DNA of 64,000 nucleotides from Azospirillum ramasamyi (GCF_003233655.1 NZ_CP029832.1:411001-475000); one strand, 5' to 3'. Positions 54,063 through 62,778 are shown, numbered from the stretch's first letter. A program made the numbers and translations. Notes: generated by a model from the letters alone, not told the origin.

Positions 54063-54989
54063 ATGCCCATCCTGATCCTCGCCGACCACGACAACGCCGC
54101 CCTCAAGCCCGCCACCGCCCATGCGGTCACCGCCGCCGCCAAGCTGGGCGGCGACATCCACGTCCTGGTCGCCGGCCGCAACGCCGCCCCGGCCGCGGAT
54201 CAGGCCGCCAGGCTGGCCGGCGTCGCCAAGGTGCTGCTCGCCGACGATGCCGCTTACGAGCATGCCCTGGCCGAGCCGGTCGCGGCGCTGCTGGTGTCGC
54301 TCGCCCCCGGCTACAGCCATGTTCTCGCCGCCGCCACCTCGGTGGGCAAGAACGTGCTGCCGCGCGTCGCCGCCCTGCTCGACGTGGCGATGATCTCCGA
54401 CATCACCGCCGTGGTCGCCGCCGACACCTTCGAGCGGCCGATCTACGCCGGCAACGCCATCGCCACCGTGCAGTCGGCCGATGCGGTGAAGGTCGTCACC
54501 GTGCGCACCACCGCCTTCGAGGCCGCCGCCGCAACCAACAACGCCCCGGTGGAGAGCGTCGCCGCCGCCGCCGACCCGGCGCTGTCGCGCTTCGTCTCGG
54601 CCGAGCTGTCGAAGTCGGAGCGGCCGGAACTGACCTCGGCCCGCATCGTGATTTCCGGCGGGCGCGGCATGCAGTCGGGCGACAACTTCCACCTGCTGGA
54701 GGCTCTCGCCGACAAGCTGGGGGCGGCGGTGGGCGCCAGCCGCGCCGCGGTCGATGCCGGCTTCGTGCCGAACGACTATCAGGTCGGCCAGACCGGCAAG
54801 ATCGTCGCGCCCGACCTCTATGTCGCCGTCGGCATCTCCGGCGCCATCCAGCATCTGGCCGGCATGAAGGACAGCAAGGTCATCGTCGCCATCAACAAGG
54901 ACGAGGAGGCGCCGATCTTCCAGGTCGCCGACTACGGACTCGTCGCCGACCTGTTCAAGGCCCTGCCGGAGCTGCAGCAGGCGCTGTGA
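54063..54989 (+). CDS. etfA: Electron transfer flavoprotein alpha subunit
   Basis: 308 residues. MPILILADHDNAALKPATAH, VGKNVLPRVAALLDVAMISD, YAGNAIATVQS, then the FAD-binding C-terminal part GGRGMQSGDNFHLLEALADK, GASRAAVDAGFVPNDYQVGQ, LYVAVGISGAIQHLAGM. Pairs with EtfB and passes electrons to ETF-ubiquinone oxidoreductase, not encoded here. It ends the plus arm; a 235-bp gap separates it from nap. Confidence 0.96.
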   Translation: MPILILADHDNAALKPATAHAVTAAAKLGGDIHVLVAGRNAAPAADQAARLAGVAKVLLADDAAYEHALAEPVAALLVSLAPGYSHVLAAATSVGKNVLPRVAALLDVAMISDITAVVAADTFERPIYAGNAIATVQSADAVKVVTVRTTAFEAAAATNNAPVESVAAAADPALSRFVSAELSKSERPELTSARIVISGGRGMQSGDNFHLLEALADKLGAAVGASRAAVDAGFVPNDYQVGQTGKIVAPDLYVAVGISGAIQHLAGMKDSKVIVAINKDEEAPIFQVADYGLVADLFKALPELQQAL

Positions 54990-55112
54990 CGCTGAACCAT
55001 TGCAAAAGCGCGCGGCGGTCGGGGAGGTCTTGACCGCCGTCGAGAGCAGAACCGCGCCGCCGGGAAAATATGCACATGCCGGCAGCTGTCGATGCGAGAG
55101 GGGAGGATGCTG

Positions 55113-55156
55113 CGGGGTCATGATCTGATGGGCTACCTCTTAAGGGCATGACCCCG
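55113..55156. promoter_or_regulatory. Inverted repeat upstream of the nap operon
   Basis: CGGGGTCATG (55113-55122) and CATGACCCCG (55147-55156) are exact reverse complements around 24 bases. It lies 69-112 bp upstream of napE and is either a regulator site or the terminator of etfA. Confidence 0.45.
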
Positions 55157-55224
55157 ACACGTGACTTTTCCGGCAATTTGAAGTTGGAATAGTCAGCCCA
55201 AGTTAACGCAAAAGGCCGCATCTC

Positions 55225-55470
55225 ATGAGCGTAGCCCGGCAGCCCAGCCCAGCCCGCCGCCCCGATGCCTCCACATCCGCCGATCCAAGCCTGTCGTCGG
55301 GGATGGTTCCGCCGGTCGATCCGGGAACCCGTCGGCGCGAGATCGCCATGTTCCTGCTGCTGGCGGTGCTCATCTGGCCGGTGCTGTCGATCGCCATCGT
55401 CGGCGGCTATGGCTTCATCGTCTGGATCTCGCAGTTGATCCTGGGCCCGCCCGGTCCGCCGGCGGTCTGA
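55225..55470 (+). CDS. napE: Periplasmic nitrate reductase component NapE
   Basis: 81 residues with one membrane helix (REIAMFLLLAVLIWPVLSIA, VGGYGFIVWI), the NapE pattern. The N-terminal 35 residues are a polar Pro/Ser tail. NapE's role is not settled. It opens the nap operon, 14 bp before napF. Confidence 0.9.
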   Translation: MSVARQPSPARRPDASTSADPSLSSGMVPPVDPGTRRREIAMFLLLAVLIWPVLSIAIVGGYGFIVWISQLILGPPGPPAV

Positions 55471-55484
55471 CGGGGGGCGTCGCC

Positions 55485-55997
55485 ATGGCGGACGATGCCA
55501 TAGACCGGGGGCGGCGGGGCTTCCTGCGGGGACGGCCGTCAGCCGATCCCGCGCCGATCCATCCGCCCTGGTCGCGTCCCGATTATTTCACCGGGCTCTG
55601 TACCCGCTGCGGCGCCTGTGCAGAGGCCTGCCCGGAGGCGATCCTGCGTCCGGGCGACGGCGGCTATCCCGAAGTCGACTTCACACGCGGCGAATGCAGC
55701 TTCTGCGGCGCCTGCGCCGACGCCTGTCCCGAGCCCATCTTCGACCGCAATGCGGCCCCCTGGTCGCTCCGCGCCAGCGTTGCGCCGTCCTGCCTCGCTG
55801 TCCAGCGGGTGGTGTGCCGCAGTTGCCAGGACGCCTGTCCGGAAGGGGCGATCCGCTTCCAGCCGGCGCCGGGCGGGGCCGCCCACGCCCGGATCGATGA
55901 CGAGGCCTGCACCGGCTGCGGCGCCTGCGTCGCCGCCTGCCCGTCCGGCGCCGTCACCCTCACCCACCAGACCGGGAGCCCAGCCCATGCCGCTTGA
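55485..55997 (+). CDS. napF: Ferredoxin-type protein NapF
   Basis: 170 residues with cysteine clusters CTRCGACAEACP, CSFCGACADACP, CRSCQDACP and CTGCGACVAACP, giving up to four 4Fe-4S sites. An RRGFL sequence lies near the N-terminus but without a leader; NapF is cytoplasmic and helps NapA maturation. It overlaps napD by 11 bp. Confidence 0.93.
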   Translation: MADDAIDRGRRGFLRGRPSADPAPIHPPWSRPDYFTGLCTRCGACAEACPEAILRPGDGGYPEVDFTRGECSFCGACADACPEPIFDRNAAPWSLRASVAPSCLAVQRVVCRSCQDACPEGAIRFQPAPGGAAHARIDDEACTGCGACVAACPSGAVTLTHQTGSPAHAA

Positions 55998-56298
55998 CGA
56001 TGCCACCGGCTCGTCGAATGCCGATGAACGTCACCTCGCCTCGCTGCTGCTGCATGTCCGGCCCGACCGGCAGCCGGCGGTCCGCGCCGCCATCGAGGCC
56101 ATGCCCGGCACCGAGCTTCACATCGAAGAGTCCGGCAAGATGGTGGTCACCGTCGAAGGTCCGCATGAGGGCTGGATCGCCGACCGCATGACCGCGCTGC
56201 ACCTGCTGGACGGCGTGTTCTCCGCGGTCATGGTCTTCCACCATGTCGGCCGCTGGGAGGATGCGCCGCCGTCCGAAGCCGGCCGCGCCCAGCCTTGA
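55987..56298 (+). CDS. napD: NapD, NapA leader-binding chaperone
   Basis: 103 residues, ferredoxin-like fold: HLASLLLHVRPDRQPAVRAA, GTELHIEESGKMVVTVEG and VFSAVMVFHHVG. NapD binds the Tat leader of NapA. The start at 55987 lies inside the napF end. Confidence 0.92.
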   Translation: MPLDDATGSSNADERHLASLLLHVRPDRQPAVRAAIEAMPGTELHIEESGKMVVTVEGPHEGWIADRMTALHLLDGVFSAVMVFHHVGRWEDAPPSEAGRAQP

Positions 56299-56381
56299 TC
56301 CATCAGGCCCTGATCCGTCAGGCAACCATTTGGCCGCCCTGCCCGCCTGACCCGAACACCAGAAGAAAAGGGGGAATGCCC

Positions 56382-58874
56382 ATGTTGGACCGTCGCGATT
56401 TCATCAAGACCCAGGCGGTGGCAGCCGCCGCGGCGGCAGGGGGCATGAGCCTGCCGGCCGCCGCCCAAAGCTCGCTGGTGGCGGGGGCGGACACGGCGCT
56501 GAAATGGTCGAAGGCGCCCTGCCGCTTCTGCGGCACCGGCTGCGGCGTGATGGTCGCGACCAAGGACAACCGCGTCGTCGCCACCCACGGCGACATGCAG
56601 GCCGAAGTGAACCGCGGCCTGAACTGCGTGAAGGGCTATTTCCTGTCCAAGATCATGTATGGCCAGGACCGCCTGACCCAGCCGCTGCTGCGCATGAAGG
56701 ACGGCAAGTACCATAAGGACGGCGAGTTCCAGCCGGTTTCCTGGGACCGCGCCTTCGACGAGATGGCCATCCAATGGAAGCGCGCGCTGAAGGCCAAGGG
56801 GCCGGACGCGGTCGGGATGTTCGGCTCCGGCCAATGGACCATCTGGGAGGGCTATGCGGCGTCCAAGCTGATGCGCGCCGGCTTCCGCACCAACAACCTG
56901 GACCCCAATGCCCGCCATTGCATGGCGTCGGCCGCCGTCGCCTTCATCCGCACCTTCGGCATGGACGAGCCGATGGGCTGCTACGACGATTTCGAACATG
57001 CGGACGCCTTCGTGCTGTGGGGCTCCAACATGGCGGAGATGCACCCCATCCTGTGGACGCGCGTCACCGATCGCCGGCTGGCCCACCCCCATGTGAAGGT
57101 GGCGGTGCTGTCGACCTTCGAGCATCGCAGCTTCGAGCTCGCCGACATCCCGATGATCTTCGAGCCGGGAACCGATCTGGCGATCCTGAACTACATCGCC
57201 AACCACATCATCCAGACCAACCGGGTGAACAGGGAGTTCGTTGAGAAGCACTGCAACTTCCGCCTGGGGCAGAAGGACATCGGCTATGGCCTGCGCCCGG
57301 AAGCGGTGCTGGAGGTGCGGGCGGCCAACGCCAAGGATCCGGCGGATTCCAAGCCCATCGATTTCGACGCCTTCGCCAAGTTCGTCAGCACCTACACGCT
57401 GGACTACACGGCCGAGCTGACCAAGGTGCCGAAGGAGCGGCTGCTGGAGCTGGCCGAATTGTATGCCGACCCGAAGACCAAGGTCATGTCGCTGTGGACC
57501 ATGGGGTTCAACCAGCATATCCGCGGCGTGTGGGTGAACCACATGGTCTACAACATCCACCTGCTGACCGGGAAAATCTCCGAACCCGGCAACAGCCCCT
57601 TCTCGCTGACCGGCCAGCCGTCGGCCTGCGGCACCGCGCGCGAGGTCGGCACCTTCGCCCACCGCCTGCCCGCCGACATGCAGGTCGCCAACCCGACCCA
57701 CCGCGCCCACACGGAGGAGGCGTGGAAGCTGCCCAAGGGGCTGCTGCCGTCCAAGATCGGCTACCACGCCGTGCTGATGGACCGCATGCTCAAGGACGGC
57801 AAGCTCAACGCCTTCTGGATCATGGTGAACAACAACCTGCAGGCGGCGCCCAACACAGCCAACGAGACCTATCCCGGCTACCGCAATCCTGAGAATTTCA
57901 TCGTGGTGTCCGAAGCCTACCCCACCCTCACCGCGTCCGCCGCCGACCTGATCCTGCCGGCGGCCATGTGGGTGGAGAAGGAAGGCGCCTACGGCAATGC
58001 CGAGCGCCGCACCCATTTCTGGCACCAACTGGTCAACGCGCCGGGCGAGGCGCGGTCCGACCTTTGGCAGATCATGGAGTTCTCCAAGCGCTTCACCACG
58101 GACGAAGTGTGGCCGGCGGAGGTGCTGGACTCCAATCCCTCTTATCGCGGCAAGACGCTGTACGACGTGCTGTTCCGCAATGGCAACGTCGACCGCTTCC
58201 CCCTGTCGGAACTGAATCCCGAATATGCCAACGACGAGTCCAAGGCTTTCGGCTTCTACGTCCAGAAGGGCCTGTTCGAGGAGTATGCCGGTTTCGGCCG
58301 CGGCCACGGCCACGATCTGGCGCCCTTCGACACCTACCATCAGAATCGCGGCCTGCGTTGGCCGGTGGTGGACGGCAAGGAGACGCTCTGGCGCTACCGC
58401 GAGGGGTTGGACCCCTTCGTCAAGCCGGGGGAGGAGGTCCGCTTCTACGGCAACCCGGACGGCAAGGCCAACATCTTCGCCTTCCCCTACGAGCCGCCGG
58501 CCGAGGAACCGGACAAGGATTTCGACCTGTGGCTGGTCACGGGCCGCGTGCTGGAGCATTGGCACAGCGGATCGATGACCATGCGCGTGCCGGAACTGTA
58601 CAAGGCGATGCCGATGGCGCTGGTCTTCATGCATCCCGACGACGCCAAGGCGCGCGGCCTGCGCCGAGGGTCGGAGGTGAAGGTGGTGTCCCGGCGCGGC
58701 GAGATGCAGACGCGGGTGGAGACGCGCGGGCGGAACAAGCCGCCGCGCGGCGTGGTTTTCGTGCCCTGGTTCGATTCCGCCCGGCTGATCAACAAGTGCA
58801 CGCTGGATGCCACCGACCCGATCAGCAAGCAGACCGACTTCAAGAAGTGCGCGGTCAAGATCGTCGCCGTCTGA
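56382..58874 (+). CDS. napA: Periplasmic nitrate reductase catalytic subunit
   Basis: 830 residues. Tat leader MLDRRDFIKTQAVAAAAAAG; N-terminal 4Fe-4S site CRFCGTGCGV and NCVKG; molybdenum-ligand cysteine in NARHCMASAAVAFIRTFGMD; GCYDDFEHADAFVLWGSNMA; TLTASAADLILPAAMWVEKE; and a C-terminal LVTGRVLEHWHSGSMT. It reduces nitrate to nitrite in the periplasm. The start at 56382 has GGGGG eight bases upstream; Met at 56376 is too close to that site. Confidence 0.97.
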   Translation: MLDRRDFIKTQAVAAAAAAGGMSLPAAAQSSLVAGADTALKWSKAPCRFCGTGCGVMVATKDNRVVATHGDMQAEVNRGLNCVKGYFLSKIMYGQDRLTQPLLRMKDGKYHKDGEFQPVSWDRAFDEMAIQWKRALKAKGPDAVGMFGSGQWTIWEGYAASKLMRAGFRTNNLDPNARHCMASAAVAFIRTFGMDEPMGCYDDFEHADAFVLWGSNMAEMHPILWTRVTDRRLAHPHVKVAVLSTFEHRSFELADIPMIFEPGTDLAILNYIANHIIQTNRVNREFVEKHCNFRLGQKDIGYGLRPEAVLEVRAANAKDPADSKPIDFDAFAKFVSTYTLDYTAELTKVPKERLLELAELYADPKTKVMSLWTMGFNQHIRGVWVNHMVYNIHLLTGKISEPGNSPFSLTGQPSACGTAREVGTFAHRLPADMQVANPTHRAHTEEAWKLPKGLLPSKIGYHAVLMDRMLKDGKLNAFWIMVNNNLQAAPNTANETYPGYRNPENFIVVSEAYPTLTASAADLILPAAMWVEKEGAYGNAERRTHFWHQLVNAPGEARSDLWQIMEFSKRFTTDEVWPAEVLDSNPSYRGKTLYDVLFRNGNVDRFPLSELNPEYANDESKAFGFYVQKGLFEEYAGFGRGHGHDLAPFDTYHQNRGLRWPVVDGKETLWRYREGLDPFVKPGEEVRFYGNPDGKANIFAFPYEPPAEEPDKDFDLWLVTGRVLEHWHSGSMTMRVPELYKAMPMALVFMHPDDAKARGLRRGSEVKVVSRRGEMQTRVETRGRNKPPRGVVFVPWFDSARLINKCTLDATDPISKQTDFKKCAVKIVAV

Positions 58875-58889
58875 GGAAGGAGTTGAGCC

Positions 58890-59387
58890 ATGCGTCCCCA
58901 TCACCTTGCCGCGCTGGCGGTTCTGCCCTTCCTCGTGCCGGCCATGCTGTCGGCCCAGAGTGCCGACGGTAACGCCGAGCCGCGCCGGCTGGATTCGCCT
59001 TTCCGTCCGCCGGTGAACTTCCTCGAGCAGATCACTCCGCCGCCGATCCCGCCCGACGTCACCGACGACCGCCGGGTCACCCGCAACTATCCCGAACAGC
59101 CGCCGGTGATCCCGCACAATGTCCGCGACTATCAGATCACGCTGAACAACAACCAGTGCCTGACCTGCCACAGCCGCCGCTTCACCGAGGCGGTGCAGGC
59201 GCCGATGGTCAGCATCACCCATTACGTCGACCGTGACGGCCAGACGCTGGGCGGCGTCGCGCCGCGGCGCTATTTCTGCATGCAATGCCATGTGCCGCAA
59301 ACGACGGCGCAGCCCATCGTCCCCAACACCTTCACCGACCTCGACAGCTTGGTCAGCCGGCCCTCCGACCGGGGAGAGCATCGATGA
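58890..59387 (+). CDS. napB: NapB dihaem cytochrome c subunit
   Basis: 165 residues with a signal peptide (about 1-22). Two haem sites: CLTCH and CMQCH. PPVIPHNVRDYQITLNNNQC and CHSRRFTEAVQAPMVSITHY are family hallmarks. Passes electrons from NapC to NapA. Its stop overlaps napC (ATGA). Confidence 0.96.
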   Translation: MRPHHLAALAVLPFLVPAMLSAQSADGNAEPRRLDSPFRPPVNFLEQITPPPIPPDVTDDRRVTRNYPEQPPVIPHNVRDYQITLNNNQCLTCHSRRFTEAVQAPMVSITHYVDRDGQTLGGVAPRRYFCMQCHVPQTTAQPIVPNTFTDLDSLVSRPSDRGEHR

Positions 59388-60097
59388 AGGCGCGCATTGC
59401 CGGGGCGCTGCGGCAAGCGTGGCAGACCATCTCCCGTCCCAGCCGCAGCCTCAGCCTGGGGTTCCTGACATTGGGCGGCTTCATGGCCGGCGTGTTCTTC
59501 TGGGGCGGTTTCAACACCGCCCTGGAGGTGACCAACACCGAGGCCTTCTGCATCAGCTGCCACGAAATGGAGTCGAACGTCTATGAGGAGATGAAGCAGA
59601 CCATCCACTTCACCAACCGCTCGGGCGTGCGGGCGACCTGCCCCGACTGCCATGTCCCGCATGAGTGGACCGACAAGATCGCCCGCAAGATGCAGGCGTC
59701 GAAGGAGGTCTGGGGCAAGATCTTCGGCACCATCGACACCCGCGAGAAATTCGAGGAGAAGCGCCGCGAACTGGCCGAGCATGAATGGGCGCGGCTGAAG
59801 GCCAACAACTCGCTGGAATGCCGCAACTGCCACACCGCCGATTCCATGGACATCACCAAGCAGGGGGCGCGGGCGGCGCGCATCCACGAGCAGTACCTGT
59901 TCACCGGCGAGCGTACCTGCATCGACTGCCACAAGGGTATCGCCCACCGCCTGCCCGACATGCAGGGCGTGGAACCCGGCTGGAGCGAGGCGTCCTCCGA
60001 CAATCCGCGCATGCCCATCGGCCATTGGCTGGCCAGCACCGGGGCCGATGACGGGATGAATGGCGGCGTTGCCCTGCCCGCCTCCGCTCTGCGGTGA
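59384..60097 (+). CDS. napC: NapC tetrahaem cytochrome c quinol dehydrogenase
   Basis: 237 residues: one N-terminal membrane helix (SLGFLTLGGFMAGVFFWGGF) then four haem motifs CISCH, CPDCH, CRNCH and CIDCH. Takes electrons from quinol to NapB. napG and napH are absent, as in most alphaproteobacterial nap operons. Confidence 0.96.
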   Translation: MKARIAGALRQAWQTISRPSRSLSLGFLTLGGFMAGVFFWGGFNTALEVTNTEAFCISCHEMESNVYEEMKQTIHFTNRSGVRATCPDCHVPHEWTDKIARKMQASKEVWGKIFGTIDTREKFEEKRRELAEHEWARLKANNSLECRNCHTADSMDITKQGARAARIHEQYLFTGERTCIDCHKGIAHRLPDMQGVEPGWSEASSDNPRMPIGHWLASTGADDGMNGGVALPASALR

Positions 60098-60102
60098 CTT
60101 AG

Positions 60103-60156
60103 CTGGTCGGATTCCGACCGCCCGCCTTCATCGAATGGCGGTCGGAATCCGACCAG
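60103..60156. terminator. Hairpin between napC and parB
   Basis: Exact 20-bp inverted arms at 60103-60122 and 60137-60156 with a 14-base loop, sitting between convergent stops. There is no T-run, so it may terminate both transcripts or protect their 3' ends. Confidence 0.7.
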
Positions 60157-60158
60157 TC

Positions 60159-61088
60159 TCAATCAGCCGCCGCAGCCAGCACGGCATCAATGGCCGCCCG
60201 CATTTCCAGCAAGGCCTGACGGTCGGTCCCCGACAGCCTCCGCGGCTTCTCCTGCAAATCCTTCAGCACGTCCCGCGCCTGGAACAACGGCTTTGCCGCA
60301 CGCTTGGGCAGCGCGCTGGACACCACGCCGGCCGGCGCGCTGACCGATGCGCGCTGCCCCGCCGTCTTCGTCCCAATCCCCGCCCCCGCTTCCGGCGACG
60401 CTGAAACACTGTCGACCGCGGAGGAAGGCGGCGCGCCCGCATCCGACCGCTTCAGCTTCTCCCAGGCCCGCACCTGCTCGTCCCGGTCCTCGATCGCGGC
60501 CAGAGCCTCCAACTTCGCCTTGGTCGGGCGGAACGCGGCATAGTCGGCGCGGATGGCCGGGGCCAGACGCTGGAATGACAGCATCATGGTGACATAGGTC
60601 TTCTTGCGGCCCAGCGCGTCGGCAAGTTGCCGGTGCGAATAGCCGTGCCGCTCTGCCAGCCGGAACAGGGCGTCGGATTCCTCCAGCGGGTTCAGGTCGC
60701 TCCGCTGCAGGTTCTCGACGATGGCGATCTCTTCGTCGTCGTCGCCGGTGAACAGGATGCCGAAGATGGTTTCCCGTCCCAGCAGCCTCATCGCCCGCAA
60801 CCGCCGCTCGCCGTAGACCAGCTGCCAGCGGTCGTCGGCGACCTGGCGTACGCCGACCGGCTGCTGCAGCCCATGACGCTCGATGGAGGCGGCAAGCCCC
60901 TGCAACTCCTCCTCGTCGAACTCGCGCCGCGGCTGGTTCGGGTTGGGGGCGATGCGGTCCAGCGGCACTTCGACCAGATGCGGGGCGTGGCGGCTGAGGC
61001 CGAACAGCGCGTCCTTGACGCGGGCGGCGGCCATGCTGTTGGCGCTCTGGGCCGATTTCTGCGCCTTGCCCAGCAGACTACGCGACAC
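60159..61088 (-). CDS. parB: ParB-family partition protein
   Basis: 309 residues. ParB/Sulfiredoxin domain with IAPNPNQPRREFDEEELQGL, YGERRLRAMRLL and AIVENLQRSDLNPLEE; then the helix-turn-helix (YSHRQLADALGRKKTYVTMM). The tail after 215 is Ala/Ser-rich. It binds a parS-like centromere, and works with ParA encoded just upstream, overlapping by 11 bp. I could not locate a certain parS. Confidence 0.93.
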   Translation of the reverse strand: MSRSLLGKAQKSAQSANSMAAARVKDALFGLSRHAPHLVEVPLDRIAPNPNQPRREFDEEELQGLAASIERHGLQQPVGVRQVADDRWQLVYGERRLRAMRLLGRETIFGILFTGDDDEEIAIVENLQRSDLNPLEESDALFRLAERHGYSHRQLADALGRKKTYVTMMLSFQRLAPAIRADYAAFRPTKAKLEALAAIEDRDEQVRAWEKLKRSDAGAPPSSAVDSVSASPEAGAGIGTKTAGQRASVSAPAGVVSSALPKRAAKPLFQARDVLKDLQEKPRRLSGTDRQALLEMRAAIDAVLAAAAD

Positions 61089-62085
61089 GTTCGACCTCCT
61101 TCATGCGGATGACGCGTTCCTCGACCAGGGCGGCGGCGACGTCGCGGTAGACGGCGGCACCGGCGACGTCCGGCGCCGCCTCGACCGCGGCGCGGCCGAC
61201 CGAGGTCGCCTGGGCATAGACCGAGGCCTTCGGCACCGGATCGAACACCCGCAGATGCGGGCCGTACTGTTCCCGGATCTGTTCCAGAACCTCGCGGTCG
61301 TTGCGTTCGCGCTGCTTGAAGATGGTTGGAACGATGCCCAGAACCGACAGGGCGGTGTTCATCCGGCGCCGGATCTTGGCGACATTCTCCAGCAGGAACC
61401 CCATGCCGAGCAGGCTGAACTTTTCCGTCTGGCAGGGGATGACGGCGGTGTGGGCCGCCACCATGGCGTTCTTCGTCAGCTCGCCGATGTTGGGCGGCGT
61501 GTCGATGATGATGAAGTCGAAGACCCGCTTCGCCGCGGCGATCTTTTCCTTCATGATGAAGTCGCCGCCGGCTTCCTTGCCCAACTCGACCTCCGTCTCC
61601 GCCAGCCGGATGGAGGAGGGGGCGACCCGCAGCCCGCTTTCCTCCACCGTGACCAGGATGTCCCGCAGGTCAAGGTCGCCGTGCATGACGTAGTAGAGGG
61701 TCTTGGCCTCTGTCTCCAGCGTGTAGGAGTCGATGCCGAGATGCTGCGTCGCGTTGGCCTGCGGATCGCAGTCGATCAGCATCGTCGCATAGCCCTGCAG
61801 GGCGAGGGCGGAGGCGATGTTGACCGCCGACACCGTCTTGGCGCAGCCGCCCTTCTGGTTCGCCACGACGACGACCAGCGCCGGGCCGCCCTGTCTGTCG
61901 ACTCCTGCGGTCTCGCGCTTGATCAGCGCGTCGAGCGCTGCCGGAATGCGTTCGGCGTCGTTCTCCCAGCGGCTGACCTTCTGCTTGTCGTAGCGGCGCT
62001 GCAGCCGTTCGTTCAGCCAGACGGCGAATTCGGACTGTGACAGCCCTTTCGCCTCGCGGTAGGTCCGCAACTCCTCGCCCTTCAC
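61078..62085 (-). CDS. parA: ParA-family partition ATPase with N-terminal HTH (type Ia-like)
   Basis: 335 residues. Residues about 1-50 are an XRE-like helix-turn-helix (AKGLSQSEFAVWLNERLQRR, KQKVSRWEND), as in type Ia ParA proteins that repress their own promoter. The ATPase has deviant Walker A ANQKGGCAKTVSAVN (Ala replacing the usual Gly before Lys-Thr), CDPQANATQHLGI, IIIDTPPNIG and a C-terminal helix. Sets plasmid position with ParB. Confidence 0.94.
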   Translation of the reverse strand: MKGEELRTYREAKGLSQSEFAVWLNERLQRRYDKQKVSRWENDAERIPAALDALIKRETAGVDRQGGPALVVVVANQKGGCAKTVSAVNIASALALQGYATMLIDCDPQANATQHLGIDSYTLETEAKTLYYVMHGDLDLRDILVTVEESGLRVAPSSIRLAETEVELGKEAGGDFIMKEKIAAAKRVFDFIIIDTPPNIGELTKNAMVAAHTAVIPCQTEKFSLLGMGFLLENVAKIRRRMNTALSVLGIVPTIFKQRERNDREVLEQIREQYGPHLRVFDPVPKASVYAQATSVGRAAVEAAPDVAGAAVYRDVAAALVEERVIRMKEVERVA

Positions 62086-62123
62086 AGCATCCTCCCCGGC
62101 ATAAGCTGGGCGGGAGGGTAGGA

Positions 62124-62187
62124 GTAGACGCTACGTCGGTCAAGAACCCCGTGGCTTAGGGGGTTCCGTCTACTGGGGAGTGTCTAC
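62124..62187. repeat. GTCTAC repeats upstream of parA
   Basis: GTAGAC at 62124-62129, GTCTACTG at 62168-62175 and GTCTACTG at 62182-62189 (14-bp spacing). Candidate operator for the HTH of ParA or part of a centromere; unproven. Confidence 0.4.
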
Positions 62188-62409
62188 TGCTGCCGCGACC
62201 TTCTTGCTGCGGCGCGGCGCGCGTGTGGAAGGAAGGGCTGCCAGCTTTTCCTTCCGTGCGGCGACCTCCGCCCGGATGGCGGGCAGGGCAGCATCGGCCG
62301 CCGTCCGCTGTTTCGGTGTCCCGCTGAGCGCAAGCCGCTCGGCATTGGAGGCCAGAGTGGTCAGGTCGGCGTCGGCCATAGCCGGGAGTCTCTCGATCAG
62401 GTCGATCAT
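62170..62409 (-). CDS. Small conserved-looking protein upstream of parA
   Basis: 79 residues: MIDLIERLPAMADADLTTLA followed by helical Ala/Arg/Lys-rich sequence (AERLALSGTPKQRTAADAAL, RKEKLAALPSTRAPRRSKK). AGGA lies eight bases before the ATG. An in-frame Met at 62670 with GGAGTGGGC upstream would add 87 residues of low-quality sequence, so the short form is preferred. Function unknown; its 3' end overlaps the GTCTAC repeats. It may be part of the partition module. Confidence 0.6.
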   Translation of the reverse strand: MIDLIERLPAMADADLTTLASNAERLALSGTPKQRTAADAALPAIRAEVAARKEKLAALPSTRAPRRSKKVAAAVDTPQ

Positions 62410-62717
62410 GCTGTAGTCCTGCTTTGGTTGCGGGGGAGAGGATGAGGACCGCAGCCTGTGCCGCAGGCCTTTCTGCCGGGATGCCGGGACGGGGCGTGTG
62501 CTGTCCCACCCGGCGGTCCAGCACCGCGCCAGGCCGCTGTCGGGCGGGTGCGGGTTCGAGGAACAGGCGGTGCCGGCGGTGGCTGCCAACCGCCCGGCCA
62601 TGTGAGCGACACGCATCCAGGGATCGGTGGAACCCGTGGGCGAAGTCGGAACGGCTTTCTTCTGGGGCATGCCCACTCCGGTCCCGGACCCGGGAGAAAA
62701 GTGCAGGGGGCGAAAAG
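62410..62717. other. Gap between the small gene and the cspA terminator
   Basis: A region of about 300 bp in which I see no certain gene. A longer form of the minus-strand gene at 62170 may start at 62670; otherwise nothing is recognised. Confidence 0.4.
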
Positions 62718-62746
62718 CAAAAGGGCGGCCCGAGGCCGCCCTTTTG
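62718..62746. terminator. Intrinsic terminator of cspA
   Basis: Perfect 13-bp arms at 62718-62730 and 62734-62746 (CAAAAGGGCGGCC and its complement) with a three-base loop. On the minus strand this gives a GC-rich stem ending in T residues, 32 bp after the cspA stop. Confidence 0.88.
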
Positions 62747-62778
62747 GATCGTATCAGGATCGTGCCGTTCCGCCGCGC

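Noticed and set aside
56118..59381. A minus-strand open frame of 1087 codons opposite napDAB
   Set aside because: It is opposite clearly coding, well-conserved nap genes and its translation is a His/Gln/Val-rich pattern typical of the antisense of high-GC genes.
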